A DNA stretch of 64,000 nucleotides from Aeoliella mucimassa (GTDB lineage Bacteria > Planctomycetota > Planctomycetia > Pirellulales > Lacipirellulaceae). Of this stretch, positions 35,224 to 44,628 are shown piece by piece. Where the stretch lies: positions 2,294,001 to 2,358,000 of the forward strand of contig NZ_CP036278.1 in NCBI RefSeq assembly GCF_007748035.1, written 5' to 3'. Under the pieces are notes generated by a model that ran no database searches, had not been told where the DNA came from, and saw nothing but the letters and a program-made list of their open reading frames with translations. Position numbers and translations under genes: made by a program. How positions within the stretch are numbered: the stretch's first letter is position 1; the number at the start of each line of letters is the position of its first letter.

Positions 35224-37643
35224 TACGAAGCGCCTTTCTCTCCAACGGTACTTGCCAAACCACCCGCAGTGGGTTGATCGTCCGCCGGTTCGACAGCCAC
35301 TGGAGTCTCTTCGCTATCGGGAGTCGCGGGGGCAGGTTCGGCTGCGGGTTCGGCATCCAACCCAACGCCGAGACGTTGCAGGTACGCGATCAAGGCAATC
35401 ACCTTCTTGTCGGCCAAGTCGATCACCTCGCCGTCATCGTCACGGTAAGGACCTTGGTTTTGCTGAACAAACTCAGCAGCAATGGCCGCGGCCTGAGCCT
35501 TGGCATCGTCGGCCGCCTTGCTGCGATTGTCGCCTTCGTACTCAGGGTAGGGCACCCCGAGTGCTTGTTGCGCTGCGACCCGAAGCGGAATCGACTTGAA
35601 GTCGATCTGCTTCTTCATCAGGAACGAGTACTCAGGCATGATCGAGCCCTGAGTCATGTACGAAGGATTATTGAAATGCAACACGTGCCATTGATGGCTT
35701 TGCTTGCCACCTTCACGAGCCAGGTCGGGACCGATGCGTCGCGACCCCCACTGGAAGGGATGATCGTAGACAAACTCGCCCTCTTTGCTGTAGTCGCCAT
35801 ATCGCTTGGTCTCGGCCACCATCGGGCGAATCTGCTGCGAATGGCAGTTGTAGCACCCTTCGGAAACATAGACGTCGCGGCCGGTCAGTTCGAGCGGCGA
35901 GTATGGTTTCACCGTGGCGATCTCCTGAATATTCGATCGCACGACGAAGGCGGGAACCAACTCCATGACCGAAGCCAACACCACCGCGAACGTGGTCATC
36001 ACGGTAAACTTGATCGGCATCCGTTCCCAAACGCGATGCCACCACAAGGTGCTCCAGACATCGATCTTCTTGCCGATTTCCAACACGCCATCGAGTTCCG
36101 ACTCGGGACGCTCTTCCGGAGTGAACGGAGAATCGGCCAAGGCAGGGGCCTCGAACACAGGTACTTCGTACTCCGAGGGACGGCTCGCCCAAGTGATGTA
36201 GATGTTCCAGCAGCCGATCAACGTCCCACCGAAGTACAGCAGACCGCCCGCAATGCGAATCCAGTACATCGGCATAATCGCCTGAGTGGTTTCGACAAAG
36301 TCGGGATAAGCCAACTGGCCAGTTTCGGTGATGCCACGCCACATCAGGCCTTGGGTCAACCCAGCCACGTACATCGAAATGACGTAAGCCAGAATACCAG
36401 CGGTCGCAAGCCAGAAGTGCAAGTTTGCCAACTGCTGGCTGTAGAGCCGAGTCTGATAGATCCGTGGCGCGAGCCAGTAGATCATGCCAAAGGCCATGAA
36501 ACCGTTCCAACCAAGAGCACCTGCGTGCACGTGGCCGATCGTCCAGTCGGTGTAATGGCTCAAGGCATTCACGCTCTTGACCGACAGCAGCGGCCCCTCG
36601 AAGGTGCTCATGCCGTAGAAGGTGATACCCACGAGGAAAAACTTCAGCACTGGGTCCGCGGTCACTTTGTGCCAGGCTCCACGCAATGTGAGCAAGCCGT
36701 TGATCATGCCACCCCAGCTCGGCATCCACAGCATGATGGAGAACACCATGCCCAGCGTTTGCACCCACTCGTCGGTAGCCGAGAAATGCAAATGGTGAGG
36801 ACCGGCCCAAATGTAAATGAACACCAAGGACCAGAAGTGAAGAATCGACAAGCGATAGGAAAACACCGGGCGATTGGCCGCTTTGGGCAAGTAGTAATAC
36901 ATGAGCCCCAAGAACGGAGTGGTCAGGAAGAACGCCACCGCGTTATGCCCGTACCACCATTGCATCATGGCATCTTGTGCCCCCGCGTAAATCGGGTAGC
37001 TCTTGAACCATGCAAGCAACGAACCGGGTTCGCCCATTGCCACGAGCGGTACCCACAGATTATTGAAAATATGCAGGACCGCAACGGTGACGATCGTTGC
37101 AATGTAAAACCAGATGGCCACGTACATGTGACGTTCGCGGCGTTTGACGAGTGTCATAAAGAAGTTCACGCCAAAGAATCCGGCCCACACCACGGCAATA
37201 GCGATGTCGATAGGCCACTCAAGTTCGGCGTATTCTTTGCTCTGCGTAATCCCAAAAGGCAACGTCAGAGCCGCACTCACGATAATAAGTTGCCACCCCC
37301 AGAAGTGCAGGTTGCTGAGCATGTCGCTCCACATCCGAGCCTTGCACAACCGCTGGGTTGAATAATAGATCGCCGCAAAAATCGCATTACCAGCAAAGGC
37401 AAAAATCACGGCATTCGTATGTAACGGCCGCAAACGCCCAAAGGTAATCCATTCGAGACCGCCGTTTACCTGCGGAAAGGGCAATTCCACCGCCAGTATC
37501 AACCCGACGAGGAAGCCGACCACGGCCCACACCAGCGTCGCGGTGACAAACTTACGCGTGATCGCATCGTCGTAGGTGAAGGACTCAAGCGGTCCGGTAG
37601 CTTTTCCGTGCCCAGTGTGTGGCGTGGATTTCGATTCTTGCAT
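35223..37643 (-). CDS. ccoNO: cbb3 oxidase subunits I and II fused (CcoN-CcoO)
   Basis: 806 residues. The first ~500 are CcoN: the heme-b His in RPLHTNAVIF, the copper-site region WWYGHNAVAFFLTTPFLG, the His pair in GPHHLHF, and TIGHVHAGALG with further heme ligands. The last ~300 are CcoO, a membrane anchor then one heme c motif CYNCH (SEGCYNCHSQQIRPM). The C-terminal 55 residues are Pro/Glu-rich. Separate genes in most proteobacteria, the two subunits are one chain here. I chose ATG 37643 over a TTG at 37661. It reduces oxygen to water at high affinity. Confidence 0.95.
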   Translation of the reverse strand: MQESKSTPHTGHGKATGPLESFTYDDAITRKFVTATLVWAVVGFLVGLILAVELPFPQVNGGLEWITFGRLRPLHTNAVIFAFAGNAIFAAIYYSTQRLCKARMWSDMLSNLHFWGWQLIIVSAALTLPFGITQSKEYAELEWPIDIAIAVVWAGFFGVNFFMTLVKRRERHMYVAIWFYIATIVTVAVLHIFNNLWVPLVAMGEPGSLLAWFKSYPIYAGAQDAMMQWWYGHNAVAFFLTTPFLGLMYYYLPKAANRPVFSYRLSILHFWSLVFIYIWAGPHHLHFSATDEWVQTLGMVFSIMLWMPSWGGMINGLLTLRGAWHKVTADPVLKFFLVGITFYGMSTFEGPLLSVKSVNALSHYTDWTIGHVHAGALGWNGFMAFGMIYWLAPRIYQTRLYSQQLANLHFWLATAGILAYVISMYVAGLTQGLMWRGITETGQLAYPDFVETTQAIMPMYWIRIAGGLLYFGGTLIGCWNIYITWASRPSEYEVPVFEAPALADSPFTPEERPESELDGVLEIGKKIDVWSTLWWHRVWERMPIKFTVMTTFAVVLASVMELVPAFVVRSNIQEIATVKPYSPLELTGRDVYVSEGCYNCHSQQIRPMVAETKRYGDYSKEGEFVYDHPFQWGSRRIGPDLAREGGKQSHQWHVLHFNNPSYMTQGSIMPEYSFLMKKQIDFKSIPLRVAAQQALGVPYPEYEGDNRSKAADDAKAQAAAIAAEFVQQNQGPYRDDDGEVIDLADKKVIALIAYLQRLGVGLDAEPAAEPAPATPDSEETPVAVEPADDQPTAGGLASTVGEKGAS

Positions 37644-37694
37644 AGGTAATCCGTTATCCAAACGAACGTAGGTTTTACTGAAAAGGTCAATGAT

Positions 37695-38138
37695 TTAGGT
37701 GGCAATCTGCTGCAGTTCGTCAAGATGCAGATTGCACAGTGGTTCGGAACCACACCCCGATTGCACCAAGTCGCCGATGCTCGTTGCTGCGTAACGATCT
37801 TCCGTTACGGATTGAACATCGGTCAGCAGTTGATGCAGTCGGCACATTTGATGTCCTTCGCCACGACACGCCTCGCGGTGATACGGAGGATCGACACAAT
37901 GCACCACTTCTTGCACAGAAAGCGACTGTGCTTCCCGACTGAGGGAGTATCCCCCATGGGAACCACGCTGAGCTTTGACGATGCCAGCGCGTGCCAGCGG
38001 CTGCAGTACCTTCGGTAGGTAGCTTTGTGGCACTCTGGTGGATTCCGCCAGTTGTTGGGTTGTCTGTGCTTGTTCGGGCATTTGTGCGAGTCGAATCACG
38101 GCTCGAAGTGCATACTCAGCAGTTTGGGAAATAGCCAC
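37695..38138 (-). CDS. Rrf2-family transcriptional regulator with likely Fe-S cluster
   Basis: 147 residues from GTG 38138 with AGAGG upstream. The winged helix (AEYALRAVIRLAQM; TQQLAESTRVPQSYLPKVLQ) is the Rrf2 type. Cys81, Cys91 and Cys99 (CRGEGHQMC) sit in the loop where IscR, NsrR and RirA bind a 2Fe-2S or 4Fe-4S cluster. The gene lies 51 bases before the chosen ccoNO start on the same strand, so it is probably the first gene of the cco operon and may adjust oxidase synthesis to oxygen, NO or iron. Two inverted repeats upstream are candidate operators. Confidence 0.9.
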   Translation of the reverse strand: MAISQTAEYALRAVIRLAQMPEQAQTTQQLAESTRVPQSYLPKVLQPLARAGIVKAQRGSHGGYSLSREAQSLSVQEVVHCVDPPYHREACRGEGHQMCRLHQLLTDVQSVTEDRYAATSIGDLVQSGCGSEPLCNLHLDELQQIAT

Positions 38139-38178
38139 AGCAAAAGCCTCTTTGAGGATGAGGAAGGAAAAATACGAC

Positions 38179-38194
38179 AGGGTATTAGTACCCT
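38179..38194. promoter_or_regulatory. Candidate Rrf2 operator 1
   Basis: AGGGTATTAGTACCCT, with 6-base arms around TTAG, lies 41-56 bases upstream of the rrf2 GTG. The 10-mer ACAGGGTATT that starts here recurs on the other strand in site 2. Confidence 0.6.
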
Positions 38195-38256
38195 CAAGTC
38201 CTCAATCGCTATGGCAACTAATATACCGCAAGCTGCTGGCAACAGTTCTAACCCAA

Positions 38257-38279
38257 AATACCCTGTTAAATAAAGGGTA
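38257..38279. promoter_or_regulatory. Candidate Rrf2 operator 2
   Basis: TACCCT and AGGGTA arms are separated by 9 bases. On the minus strand it contains the same ACAGGGTATT 10-mer as site 1. It lies about 120-140 bases upstream of rrf2 and 244 bases upstream of the divergent gene. Confidence 0.5.
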
Positions 38280-38522
38280 AATCGAGACGCGGCAAAATGT
38301 CGCACTTATGCCATAAACCGAATCCGCTCGTCGCACTGAGCGATAATGCACAGTGCACACCTGATTTCTCGGCTAAAATATAACGATTTTTCAGTCTGAC
38401 GTATGCAACACGCGTTCTCTGAAGCTATTGCAACAACCGGTCGACAACCTTGTTAGGCGACAATTATTGCTTGGATGCTGCCGCCTTAGTCCCCCGTTCA
38501 TGTTGTTGTAAGGATTCAGATC

Positions 38523-39641
38523 ATGACACGTCTCCGCCTGGTGGGTAACGCCACCCTGGCTGTGATGTTTGCAGCCGCATCGTTTGCCACGGCCGACGGG
38601 CGCGAGAACATCGCCAGCTACTTCGATCTCAGCGATGCCGAGAGCGTCCAAGTTGCCCAGAACACCACCGCTTCGCCGGCTCGGCTCGTGGGCCAAACCT
38701 CGTTGGTGGAAGAGTTCAACCAGCAAGTTTGCTTCAATACTCCAGGCTGCTGTGACGACGCTTGCGGCACCGGGTGCTGCGATGACATCGCTTGTGGCAA
38801 TGCTTGCTGCGACGCCCCGGGCTGCGTGATTCCTGAGTTGCTGCTGGGCTGCTTCTGTCCCACGCCTCACTGCTTCGACGACTGGATTAGCCCCATGACT
38901 AATCCTGTGTTCTTCGAAGACCCCCGCACGCTGACCGAACTGCGTGCCATCTTCCTGCAACACAAGGTACCTTTGGCCGCTGGCGGTGGCGACGTGCAAC
39001 TGTACGCCCTGCAGATTCGTGCTGCTCTCACCGACCGGTTGTCGTTGATCGCCACGAAAGATGGCTACGCGGTATCGAGCAATCCGCTCATTCGCGACGG
39101 CTGGGCCGACGTTTCGTTGGGTCTGAAGTACAACCTGATTCGCGACTACAAAACCGAATCGCTGCTGACCACTGGTTTCACGTACGAGATGCCGGTTGGT
39201 AGCCCCCGCACACTGCAGGGCAACGGCGACGGCGAATTCCACCTGTTCGTCACCGGTGGTACCGAACTCTGCTGCGATTGGCACTACCTGAGTGCGTTCG
39301 GCCTACGTCTTCCTGTGGATGACGATGCCGAGGAGTCGAGCCTGTACTGGTCGAACCACATCGACTATCACTTCGGGCACGGCTTCTATGCCCTTACCGA
39401 GTTCAACTGGTTCCATTGGACCGAGAGTGGCTCGGCCACCAACCTTGGCGTATCCGGTGGCGACCTGTTCAATCTCGGTGCTCAAGGCGTAGCTGGTAAC
39501 GACATCGTTACCGGTGCTTTCGGTGTGAAGTACAAGCCGAACCGCCTGACCGAAATTGGTGTTGCTTGGGAAAACCCACTCACCGAACGTCGCGACGTGC
39601 TTGAAAACCGTCTGACGGTTGATTTGATTCTGCGTTACTAA
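38523..39641 (+). CDS. Secreted Cys-rich protein with outer-membrane barrel-like domain
   Basis: 372 residues. A signal peptide (NATLAVMFAAASFATADG) is followed at about residues 70-120 by a Cys cluster with 13 Cys in roughly 50 residues (CCDDACGTGCCDDIACGN and more). The remaining 250 residues alternate short polar and aromatic strands (VSLGLKYNLIRDY; GFTYEMPVG; GAFGVKYKPNR) and end in a terminal aromatic (LILRY), the pattern of an outer-membrane barrel. The Cys region could bind metal or cross-link outside the cell. Function unknown. A 15-base hairpin and a terminator follow. Confidence 0.78.
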   Translation: MTRLRLVGNATLAVMFAAASFATADGRENIASYFDLSDAESVQVAQNTTASPARLVGQTSLVEEFNQQVCFNTPGCCDDACGTGCCDDIACGNACCDAPGCVIPELLLGCFCPTPHCFDDWISPMTNPVFFEDPRTLTELRAIFLQHKVPLAAGGGDVQLYALQIRAALTDRLSLIATKDGYAVSSNPLIRDGWADVSLGLKYNLIRDYKTESLLTTGFTYEMPVGSPRTLQGNGDGEFHLFVTGGTELCCDWHYLSAFGLRLPVDDDAEESSLYWSNHIDYHFGHGFYALTEFNWFHWTESGSATNLGVSGGDLFNLGAQGVAGNDIVTGAFGVKYKPNRLTEIGVAWENPLTERRDVLENRLTVDLILRY

Positions 39642-39652
39642 CAGCTTGGCAG

Positions 39653-39698
39653 CTCGCAGATTGGTTGTAAGATCCCCCTTCAGCAACCAATCTGCGAG
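39653..39698 (+). repeat. 15-base perfect inverted repeat in the 3' region
   Basis: CTCGCAGATTGGTTG and its exact complement with a 16-base loop, starting 12 bases after the stop codon. It is separate from the T-tract terminator that follows and may protect the mRNA 3' end. Confidence 0.7.
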
Positions 39699-39716
39699 CA
39701 ACTTCTTCGGGACTTT

Positions 39717-39757
39717 AACTCCCTCCAAACACGATGGGTTTGGAGGGAGTTTTTTTG
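39717..39757 (+). terminator. Rho-independent terminator
   Basis: AACTCCCTCCAAAC pairs with GTTTGGAGGGAGTT around a short loop and is followed by a run of T. It ends the barrel-protein transcript. Confidence 0.92.
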
Positions 39758-39985
39758 TTTCTGGGACGTTACGATGTACGAGCTATTTCAATCCACCCAC
39801 AAAGTGGCAATTCACCTAACGCCGATGGCTAAGCGCACTAATCCAGCCAATTCGCCGGCCCTATGGCAGTGAAGCCGTCAAAATAGCGCATGGGTTCGAC
39901 TACCAGCTTGCCACCCCATGTCGGCAAGCTAGGGTTTTCGAAACTGAGGTTTACCGAACACTGCCTTCCGCTCCCTCCATCGGCA

Positions 39986-40435
39986 ATGCTTATGCAGACT
40001 CAACAGCTTCCTCTTTCGGCTAGCGATTCGGCGCAGCAATGCGTTCAAGGAGCGAAGCGCGTCGTCTACGTGACGATTGGCAGCTTGTTCCTGGCGCTCG
40101 GCCTGGTGGGAGTCGTTTTACCTGGCTTGCCAACCACCCCATTTCTATTGTTGACTAGCTACTTCTACGCCCGATCGTCGCCGGCCTTGAATCAACGGTT
40201 GCTCGAGAACCCACTTGTGGGCCCCATCCTGCAAAACTGGTACGAGCATCGCGGTGTGACGCTTCGCGTAAAGCGCATCGCCATCGCAATGGTCTTGGCT
40301 GCCATGGCCATGTTGGTTGCGCTTAGTTCGCTTGCCTGGCCAGCACTGGCATCGATACTCGCGATTGCCATGTTCGGGTTACTGGTGGTTTACCGCTTGC
40401 CAGTCGTGCCGAACAATGAAACGTCCGGTTGCTAG
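39986..40435 (+). CDS. DUF454 (YbaN-like) membrane protein
   Basis: 149 residues if started at ATG 39986; starts at 39890 or 39992 are possible and none has a clear ribosome-binding site. Family motifs: FLALGLVGVVLPGLPTTPFL and ARSSPALNQRLLENPLVGP, then IQNWYEHRG-like and two C-terminal membrane helices. DUF454/YbaN inner-membrane proteins have no settled function. The gene stands between the barrel protein and the YeiH-type transporter genes on the same strand. Confidence 0.82.
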   Translation: MLMQTQQLPLSASDSAQQCVQGAKRVVYVTIGSLFLALGLVGVVLPGLPTTPFLLLTSYFYARSSPALNQRLLENPLVGPILQNWYEHRGVTLRVKRIAIAMVLAAMAMLVALSSLAWPALASILAIAMFGLLVVYRLPVVPNNETSGC

Positions 40436-40569
40436 GCATCTCCTCGGCATTCCGCGAAATAAACCCTTTCCTCGCAGGTAGACTTTCGACATACTCGGAA
40501 GTCCTCCCTTTTGCACTCGGGTGATTAAGCCCGCTATTAGATGTGCTCCTGCCAGGTAAAGGTCGTGCG

Positions 40570-41946
40570 ATGCCTTATACGCCCCCCAAATCTCCCACGG
40601 AATCTCCCGAGCCGCAACGCTCCGCGTTGATCACCCACGACGACTGGCTCGCCATCTGGTGCGGCGGTCTCATTCTGGCGGTCGCGGTGGTACTCGTCAG
40701 CATGTGTGGCAAGAGCGCCGGCGAATACCTGGGCAAACCAGGCTCGTGGCGAACTTCTCCCGCCGAGGGTCTATACACAGCAGGCAGCGAGTTTCTTAGT
40801 ACACCTTTGTCGGGTTCGCTCGTCGCTGGGGGAGTAATCGCGGCTCTCTTTTCCATCGCCCAAGCGGTGCGAGGGAGAAACCCCATTCAGTTTCTCGCGG
40901 GGTATTTGATCGTCTTCCTCCTTGCACTCGCGGCCTATGTGCTAGCCGGACAAGAAATTATCAAAGCCTACAATTTGGAGTACGCTCTCTGGGCGCTGCT
41001 GGTTGGTTTGATCATCAGCAACACAATAGGTACGCCAAAGTTTGTGAAGCCAGCCGTGCTAACCGAGTTTTACATCAAGACGGGACTCGTGTTACTCGGA
41101 GCCGAAGTGTTGATGAGCAAACTGCTTGAGCTTGGTCTTCCAGGCATTGGAGTTGCTTGGGTGGTAACGCCGATCGTGTTGATCACCACCTTCTGGTTCG
41201 GGCAGAGGGTGCTCAAGATGTCGTCGCCGACGCTGAACATAGTGATCTCGGCCGACATGTCGGTGTGCGGCGTATCGGCGGCCATCGCCACGGCGGCCGC
41301 TTGCCGCGCGAAGAAGGAAGAGCTGTCGCTGGCCATTAGTTTGTCGCTGACCTTCACCGTGGTGATGATGGCCGTGATGCCGGTGATCATCAAACTCATC
41401 GGCCTCGAACCCTACATTGCCGGCGCCTGGCTGGGGGGAACGATCGACGCTACGGGTGCGGTGGCCGCTGCGGGTGCCACGTTGGGCGAAACCGCCGCCC
41501 AGGTGGCGGTCACAGTCAAGATGATTCAGAACATTCTGATCGGCGTCACCTCGTTCGCAGTGGCCGTGTACTGGACCGTGTTTGTCGATCCCGACCGCAC
41601 CGGCGAGCGCGTCGGCGTCGGCGAAATCTGGCGGCGGTTTCCGAAGTTCGTACTCGGCTTCTTGGCTGCTTCGATCGTCTTCTCATTCATCTACGCCCAA
41701 GTGCCGGGCGGAGAAGAGTTAACCAGCGGAGTCATCAAAGGGCTTACCAAAACAATCCGCGGGTGGCTGTTCTGCCTGGCCTTTGTGTGCATCGGTCTCG
41801 AAACCAATTTCCGCGAACTCTTGCCGCAACTAAAAGGCGGCAAGCCGTTGGTGCTTTATGTCTGTGGCCAATCGCTGAATCTCTGCCTCACGTTGCTCAT
41901 GGCCTGGCTCATGTACGGCGTACTGTTCCCTCCAGGAACCAACTAA
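40570..41946 (+). CDS. YeiH-family putative exporter
   Basis: 458 residues with about ten membrane helices. The motifs match the YeiH/UPF0324 putative sulfate exporter family: [50 protein letters not shown], and [19 protein letters not shown]. The N-terminal 80 residues form an added helix and loop beyond the usual core. ATG 40570 has AGGTAAAGG upstream. The substrate is not established for most members. Confidence 0.87.
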   Translation: MPYTPPKSPTESPEPQRSALITHDDWLAIWCGGLILAVAVVLVSMCGKSAGEYLGKPGSWRTSPAEGLYTAGSEFLSTPLSGSLVAGGVIAALFSIAQAVRGRNPIQFLAGYLIVFLLALAAYVLAGQEIIKAYNLEYALWALLVGLIISNTIGTPKFVKPAVLTEFYIKTGLVLLGAEVLMSKLLELGLPGIGVAWVVTPIVLITTFWFGQRVLKMSSPTLNIVISADMSVCGVSAAIATAAACRAKKEELSLAISLSLTFTVVMMAVMPVIIKLIGLEPYIAGAWLGGTIDATGAVAAAGATLGETAAQVAVTVKMIQNILIGVTSFAVAVYWTVFVDPDRTGERVGVGEIWRRFPKFVLGFLAASIVFSFIYAQVPGGEELTSGVIKGLTKTIRGWLFCLAFVCIGLETNFRELLPQLKGGKPLVLYVCGQSLNLCLTLLMAWLMYGVLFPPGTN

Positions 41947-41960
41947 GCGGGACCCAATCG

Positions 41961-42212
41961 ATGCGAACTCCCCGACAATCTGTTTTGAACCTGGCTGGCT
42001 GCCTGGTGGCGTTACTGCTGGTGTGGGGCGTGGTACTCCCCGCACTCACTACGCAACCACAGGTGGAGGAGCAACTCGATTGGCTCGACGAGCGAGGCAT
42101 CGATCCCAGTGCAATGTTCTACACCGAACTCGACCTCAAGTGGTCGCCTTCCGCAGAAAACGTTACTGCCATAGCGGATCGGGATACACCCCGGCCGCCA
42201 CTAACTCCTTGA
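41961..42212 (+). CDS. Small membrane-anchored hypothetical protein
   Basis: 83 residues starting 15 bases after the YeiH-family gene. One N-terminal helix (NLAGCLVALLLVWGVVLPAL) and a soluble tail with DWLDERGIDPSAMFYTELDL. Coupling to the exporter gene and a plausible signal-anchor support it. The last 50 bases run antisense over the end of the convergent nucleotidyltransferase gene, so the true C-terminus is firm only if that overlap is real. Confidence 0.55.
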   Translation: MRTPRQSVLNLAGCLVALLLVWGVVLPALTTQPQVEEQLDWLDERGIDPSAMFYTELDLKWSPSAENVTAIADRDTPRPPLTP

Positions 42213-43071
42213 GCCGCGCCTGAGCGATCGGCAGATCTTCCTGATAAGTCATCCCGCACCATTGCTCGGTGGTAGGGAGCACATTCACCGACAACTTGCC
42301 TTCGCCCATCAGCAACTTCGTGAAGGTCGGCAGCTCAAACTCGACGGTTGGCTCCGGCTTGCTGGCAACAAACTGATGGAAGCCTGCTTGCAGGTAGTCC
42401 ATCATCACCGCGGGGTAGCCCCACAGGTTCATCGACACGATGGTGTCGTACCCAAGTGCCAGCTTTCCACCATTCGCTAGCTCACTTTCCGCAGCATCGC
42501 CAGCCCGGGCGATGTTGAAGCGTTCGACGATATCTACCAGCTTACCATTCTCGGCTTCGCATACCCCGCGATTGACCGTGCCGTGATCCGATAGCGTTTT
42601 CTCCAGTTGATAGCCCACCATGGCTGCGGTCGATCCAGTGTTGGCCTCCGGCGACGCCAGAAACTCGCCCATCGCCTGAAACGCTCCAGGGCCATAAAAG
42701 TCGTCCGCGTTGATCACCGCGAAGGCTCCCTCGACCCCTGGCTTCGCACACAACACCGCGTGCGCTGTACCCCAGGGCTTTGGTCGTTCTGGCACTTCTG
42801 TGTCAGCAGGCATGAAGGCATCAGGTTCCTGAAACGCAAAAGCCACTTCGGCCTTGCCGGCGACACGATCGACCCACTTGTCGCGAAACGCCTGCTCGAA
42901 CTCCCGACGAACCACCAGCACTACCTTGTCGAATCCCGCTTGCAGCGCATCGTACACCGAGTACTCCATGATCGCTTCGCCTGTAGGACCAACCGGCGCG
43001 AGTTGCTTCAATCCACCGTAACGCCGCGCAGCTCCGGCGGCCATGATAATCAGGGTAGGGGAGGTGCTCAT
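42163..43071 (-). CDS. Sugar-phosphate nucleotidyltransferase-like protein
   Basis: 302 residues with an NTP-transferase fold. It opens TLIIMAAGAARRYGGLKQL, a variant of the GxGxR nucleotide loop, and has GTAHAVLCAKPGVEGAFAVI followed by the metal-site NADDFYGP. The C-terminal half lacks the left-handed helix repeats of bifunctional enzymes. Such proteins attach a nucleotide to a sugar-phosphate. It is the third gene of a probable operon with the lipoprotein and FucP-type transporter, which suggests a salvage route for the imported sugar. Confidence 0.85.
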   Translation of the reverse strand: MSTSPTLIIMAAGAARRYGGLKQLAPVGPTGEAIMEYSVYDALQAGFDKVVLVVRREFEQAFRDKWVDRVAGKAEVAFAFQEPDAFMPADTEVPERPKPWGTAHAVLCAKPGVEGAFAVINADDFYGPGAFQAMGEFLASPEANTGSTAAMVGYQLEKTLSDHGTVNRGVCEAENGKLVDIVERFNIARAGDAAESELANGGKLALGYDTIVSMNLWGYPAVMMDYLQAGFHQFVASKPEPTVEFELPTFTKLLMGEGKLSVNVLPTTEQWCGMTYQEDLPIAQARLKELVAAGVYPDPLWQ

Positions 43072-43168
43072 GTGGGATACGTTCGCTTGCTAGTGATCAC
43101 GTTGGCGAGAAAGTGTCCCTATCATAGCGACGTTCGCAAAGCGGTTAAAGCGTGCCGCGAGGCGAACC

Positions 43169-44557
43169 TCAGGCTGGTTGTCGGCGGGATGTCGCGATGC
43201 CGTAGGCCGCAATGACTACGAAGCAAATGAGCGGCAATACAAACGACAATCGCGTAGCGGTAAGCGACAACGAGCCGATGCTGATTCCAGTTCCGTCCAT
43301 AATCAGCGCTTGCAGCGGTGGCATGAAGCACCCACCGCCGATCGCACAGATCAGTCCGGCCGACCCCAATTTTGCATCTTCGCCCAAGCCTTGCAAAGCG
43401 ATGCCATAGATGGTGGGAAACATCAACGACATGCAGGCCGACACACCTACCAGACAATAGATGCCACTATATCCAGGGAGCAGCATGGCACCGACGACGA
43501 GCGAACCGCCACCCACGGCCAGCCCACCAAGCAGGACGCCTGGGTTCATATACTTCAGCAAGAACGTACAAATAAAGCGACTGCACACAAAGATAAACAT
43601 GGCAACAATGTTCAACCCTTGCGCTTCCGTTTTGGCTATGCCGACTTCATTCTCACCATACTGAATGATGAAGGTCCAACACATGATCTGCACTCCAACG
43701 TAAAACGCTTGGGCGACAACGCCTCCTAAGTAGCGTGGGTTCGAGAACAGTCGATCTAGGGTCGCCCCGATGGTGCCTTCACCCTTTTCATAGACTTCTC
43801 CTTCTGGAAGCCGGCTGAAGTAGAACATTGCAAATGCCGCACTCACCACCACCCCAAGGATGACATATGGGAGGATAATCACTCCAAGATCACTCTGCTG
43901 AATGGCTTGTAGCGCCGCGGGATCGCTTTGCTGCAAGCTGAGGCGAGTAGCTTCGTCTGCTTCGTTCAACCGCGCCAGAATCATATCCTTGGCGATAAAC
44001 ATGCCCATGATCGATCCCATAGGATTGAACGCTTGGGCGAAGTTCAAACGCCGCGGGGCGTTGTACTCCGGCCCCATGGCGAGAATATAGGGATTGGCCG
44101 TGGTCTCCAGAAAAGCTAGACCGCTCGTCATGATGAAGTAGGCCACCAAAAATGCCCCGAACTGCATCGACCACCCAGCGGGCACAAACAGAAAACAGCC
44201 GATCGCATATAAGGCCAGGCCCATCAACACGCCAAACTTATAGTTGAAGCGATGTATAAACAGCGCTGCCGGGATCGCCATAACACAGTAGCCGCCATAG
44301 AAAGCTCCCTGCACCAACGAACTCTGAAAGTTGCTCAGCAGCAGCACGTTTTTAAACGCGGCCACCATTGGGTTCGTGATATCGTTGGCGAATCCCCACA
44401 TGGCGAATAGCGAGGTCACCAGCATAAAGGGCCCCACGTACTCTCTCGGAATCACCCGCCCGCCGGCCGGAGCCTCTGACTTTGAGTCGTCGCGAGCCGT
44501 TGGGCTGACGAACGGATTGCCTTGATCGCTAGCTGTGTTGATCGTATCGTTCGCCAT
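43169..44557 (-). CDS. FucP-type sugar:proton symporter (MFS)
   Basis: 462 residues with about 12 membrane helices. The start SLFAMWGFANDITNPMVAAF is the FucP signature, carrying the conserved Asn/Asp pair. MTSGLAFLETTANPYILAMG and QAFNPMGSIMGMF follow. The family imports L-fucose and also other hexoses such as glucose, galactose or GlcNAc. It lies between the lipoprotein gene (71 bases) and the nucleotidyltransferase gene (97 bases) on one strand. The exact sugar cannot be read from the sequence. Confidence 0.9.
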   Translation of the reverse strand: MANDTINTASDQGNPFVSPTARDDSKSEAPAGGRVIPREYVGPFMLVTSLFAMWGFANDITNPMVAAFKNVLLLSNFQSSLVQGAFYGGYCVMAIPAALFIHRFNYKFGVLMGLALYAIGCFLFVPAGWSMQFGAFLVAYFIMTSGLAFLETTANPYILAMGPEYNAPRRLNFAQAFNPMGSIMGMFIAKDMILARLNEADEATRLSLQQSDPAALQAIQQSDLGVIILPYVILGVVVSAAFAMFYFSRLPEGEVYEKGEGTIGATLDRLFSNPRYLGGVVAQAFYVGVQIMCWTFIIQYGENEVGIAKTEAQGLNIVAMFIFVCSRFICTFLLKYMNPGVLLGGLAVGGGSLVVGAMLLPGYSGIYCLVGVSACMSLMFPTIYGIALQGLGEDAKLGSAGLICAIGGGCFMPPLQALIMDGTGISIGSLSLTATRLSFVLPLICFVVIAAYGIATSRRQPA

Positions 44558-44628
44558 CGCCCGCCGCCTGTTTGAAGGTTATGAAACGTTGAATGGAATG
44601 ATGCTCGCTACACTTGAAAACCACGGAC

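Noticed and set aside
35001-37361. 786-residue open frame on the plus strand
   Set aside because: Antisense to the ccoNO gene; His/Arg-rich mirror of the oxidase coding sequence.
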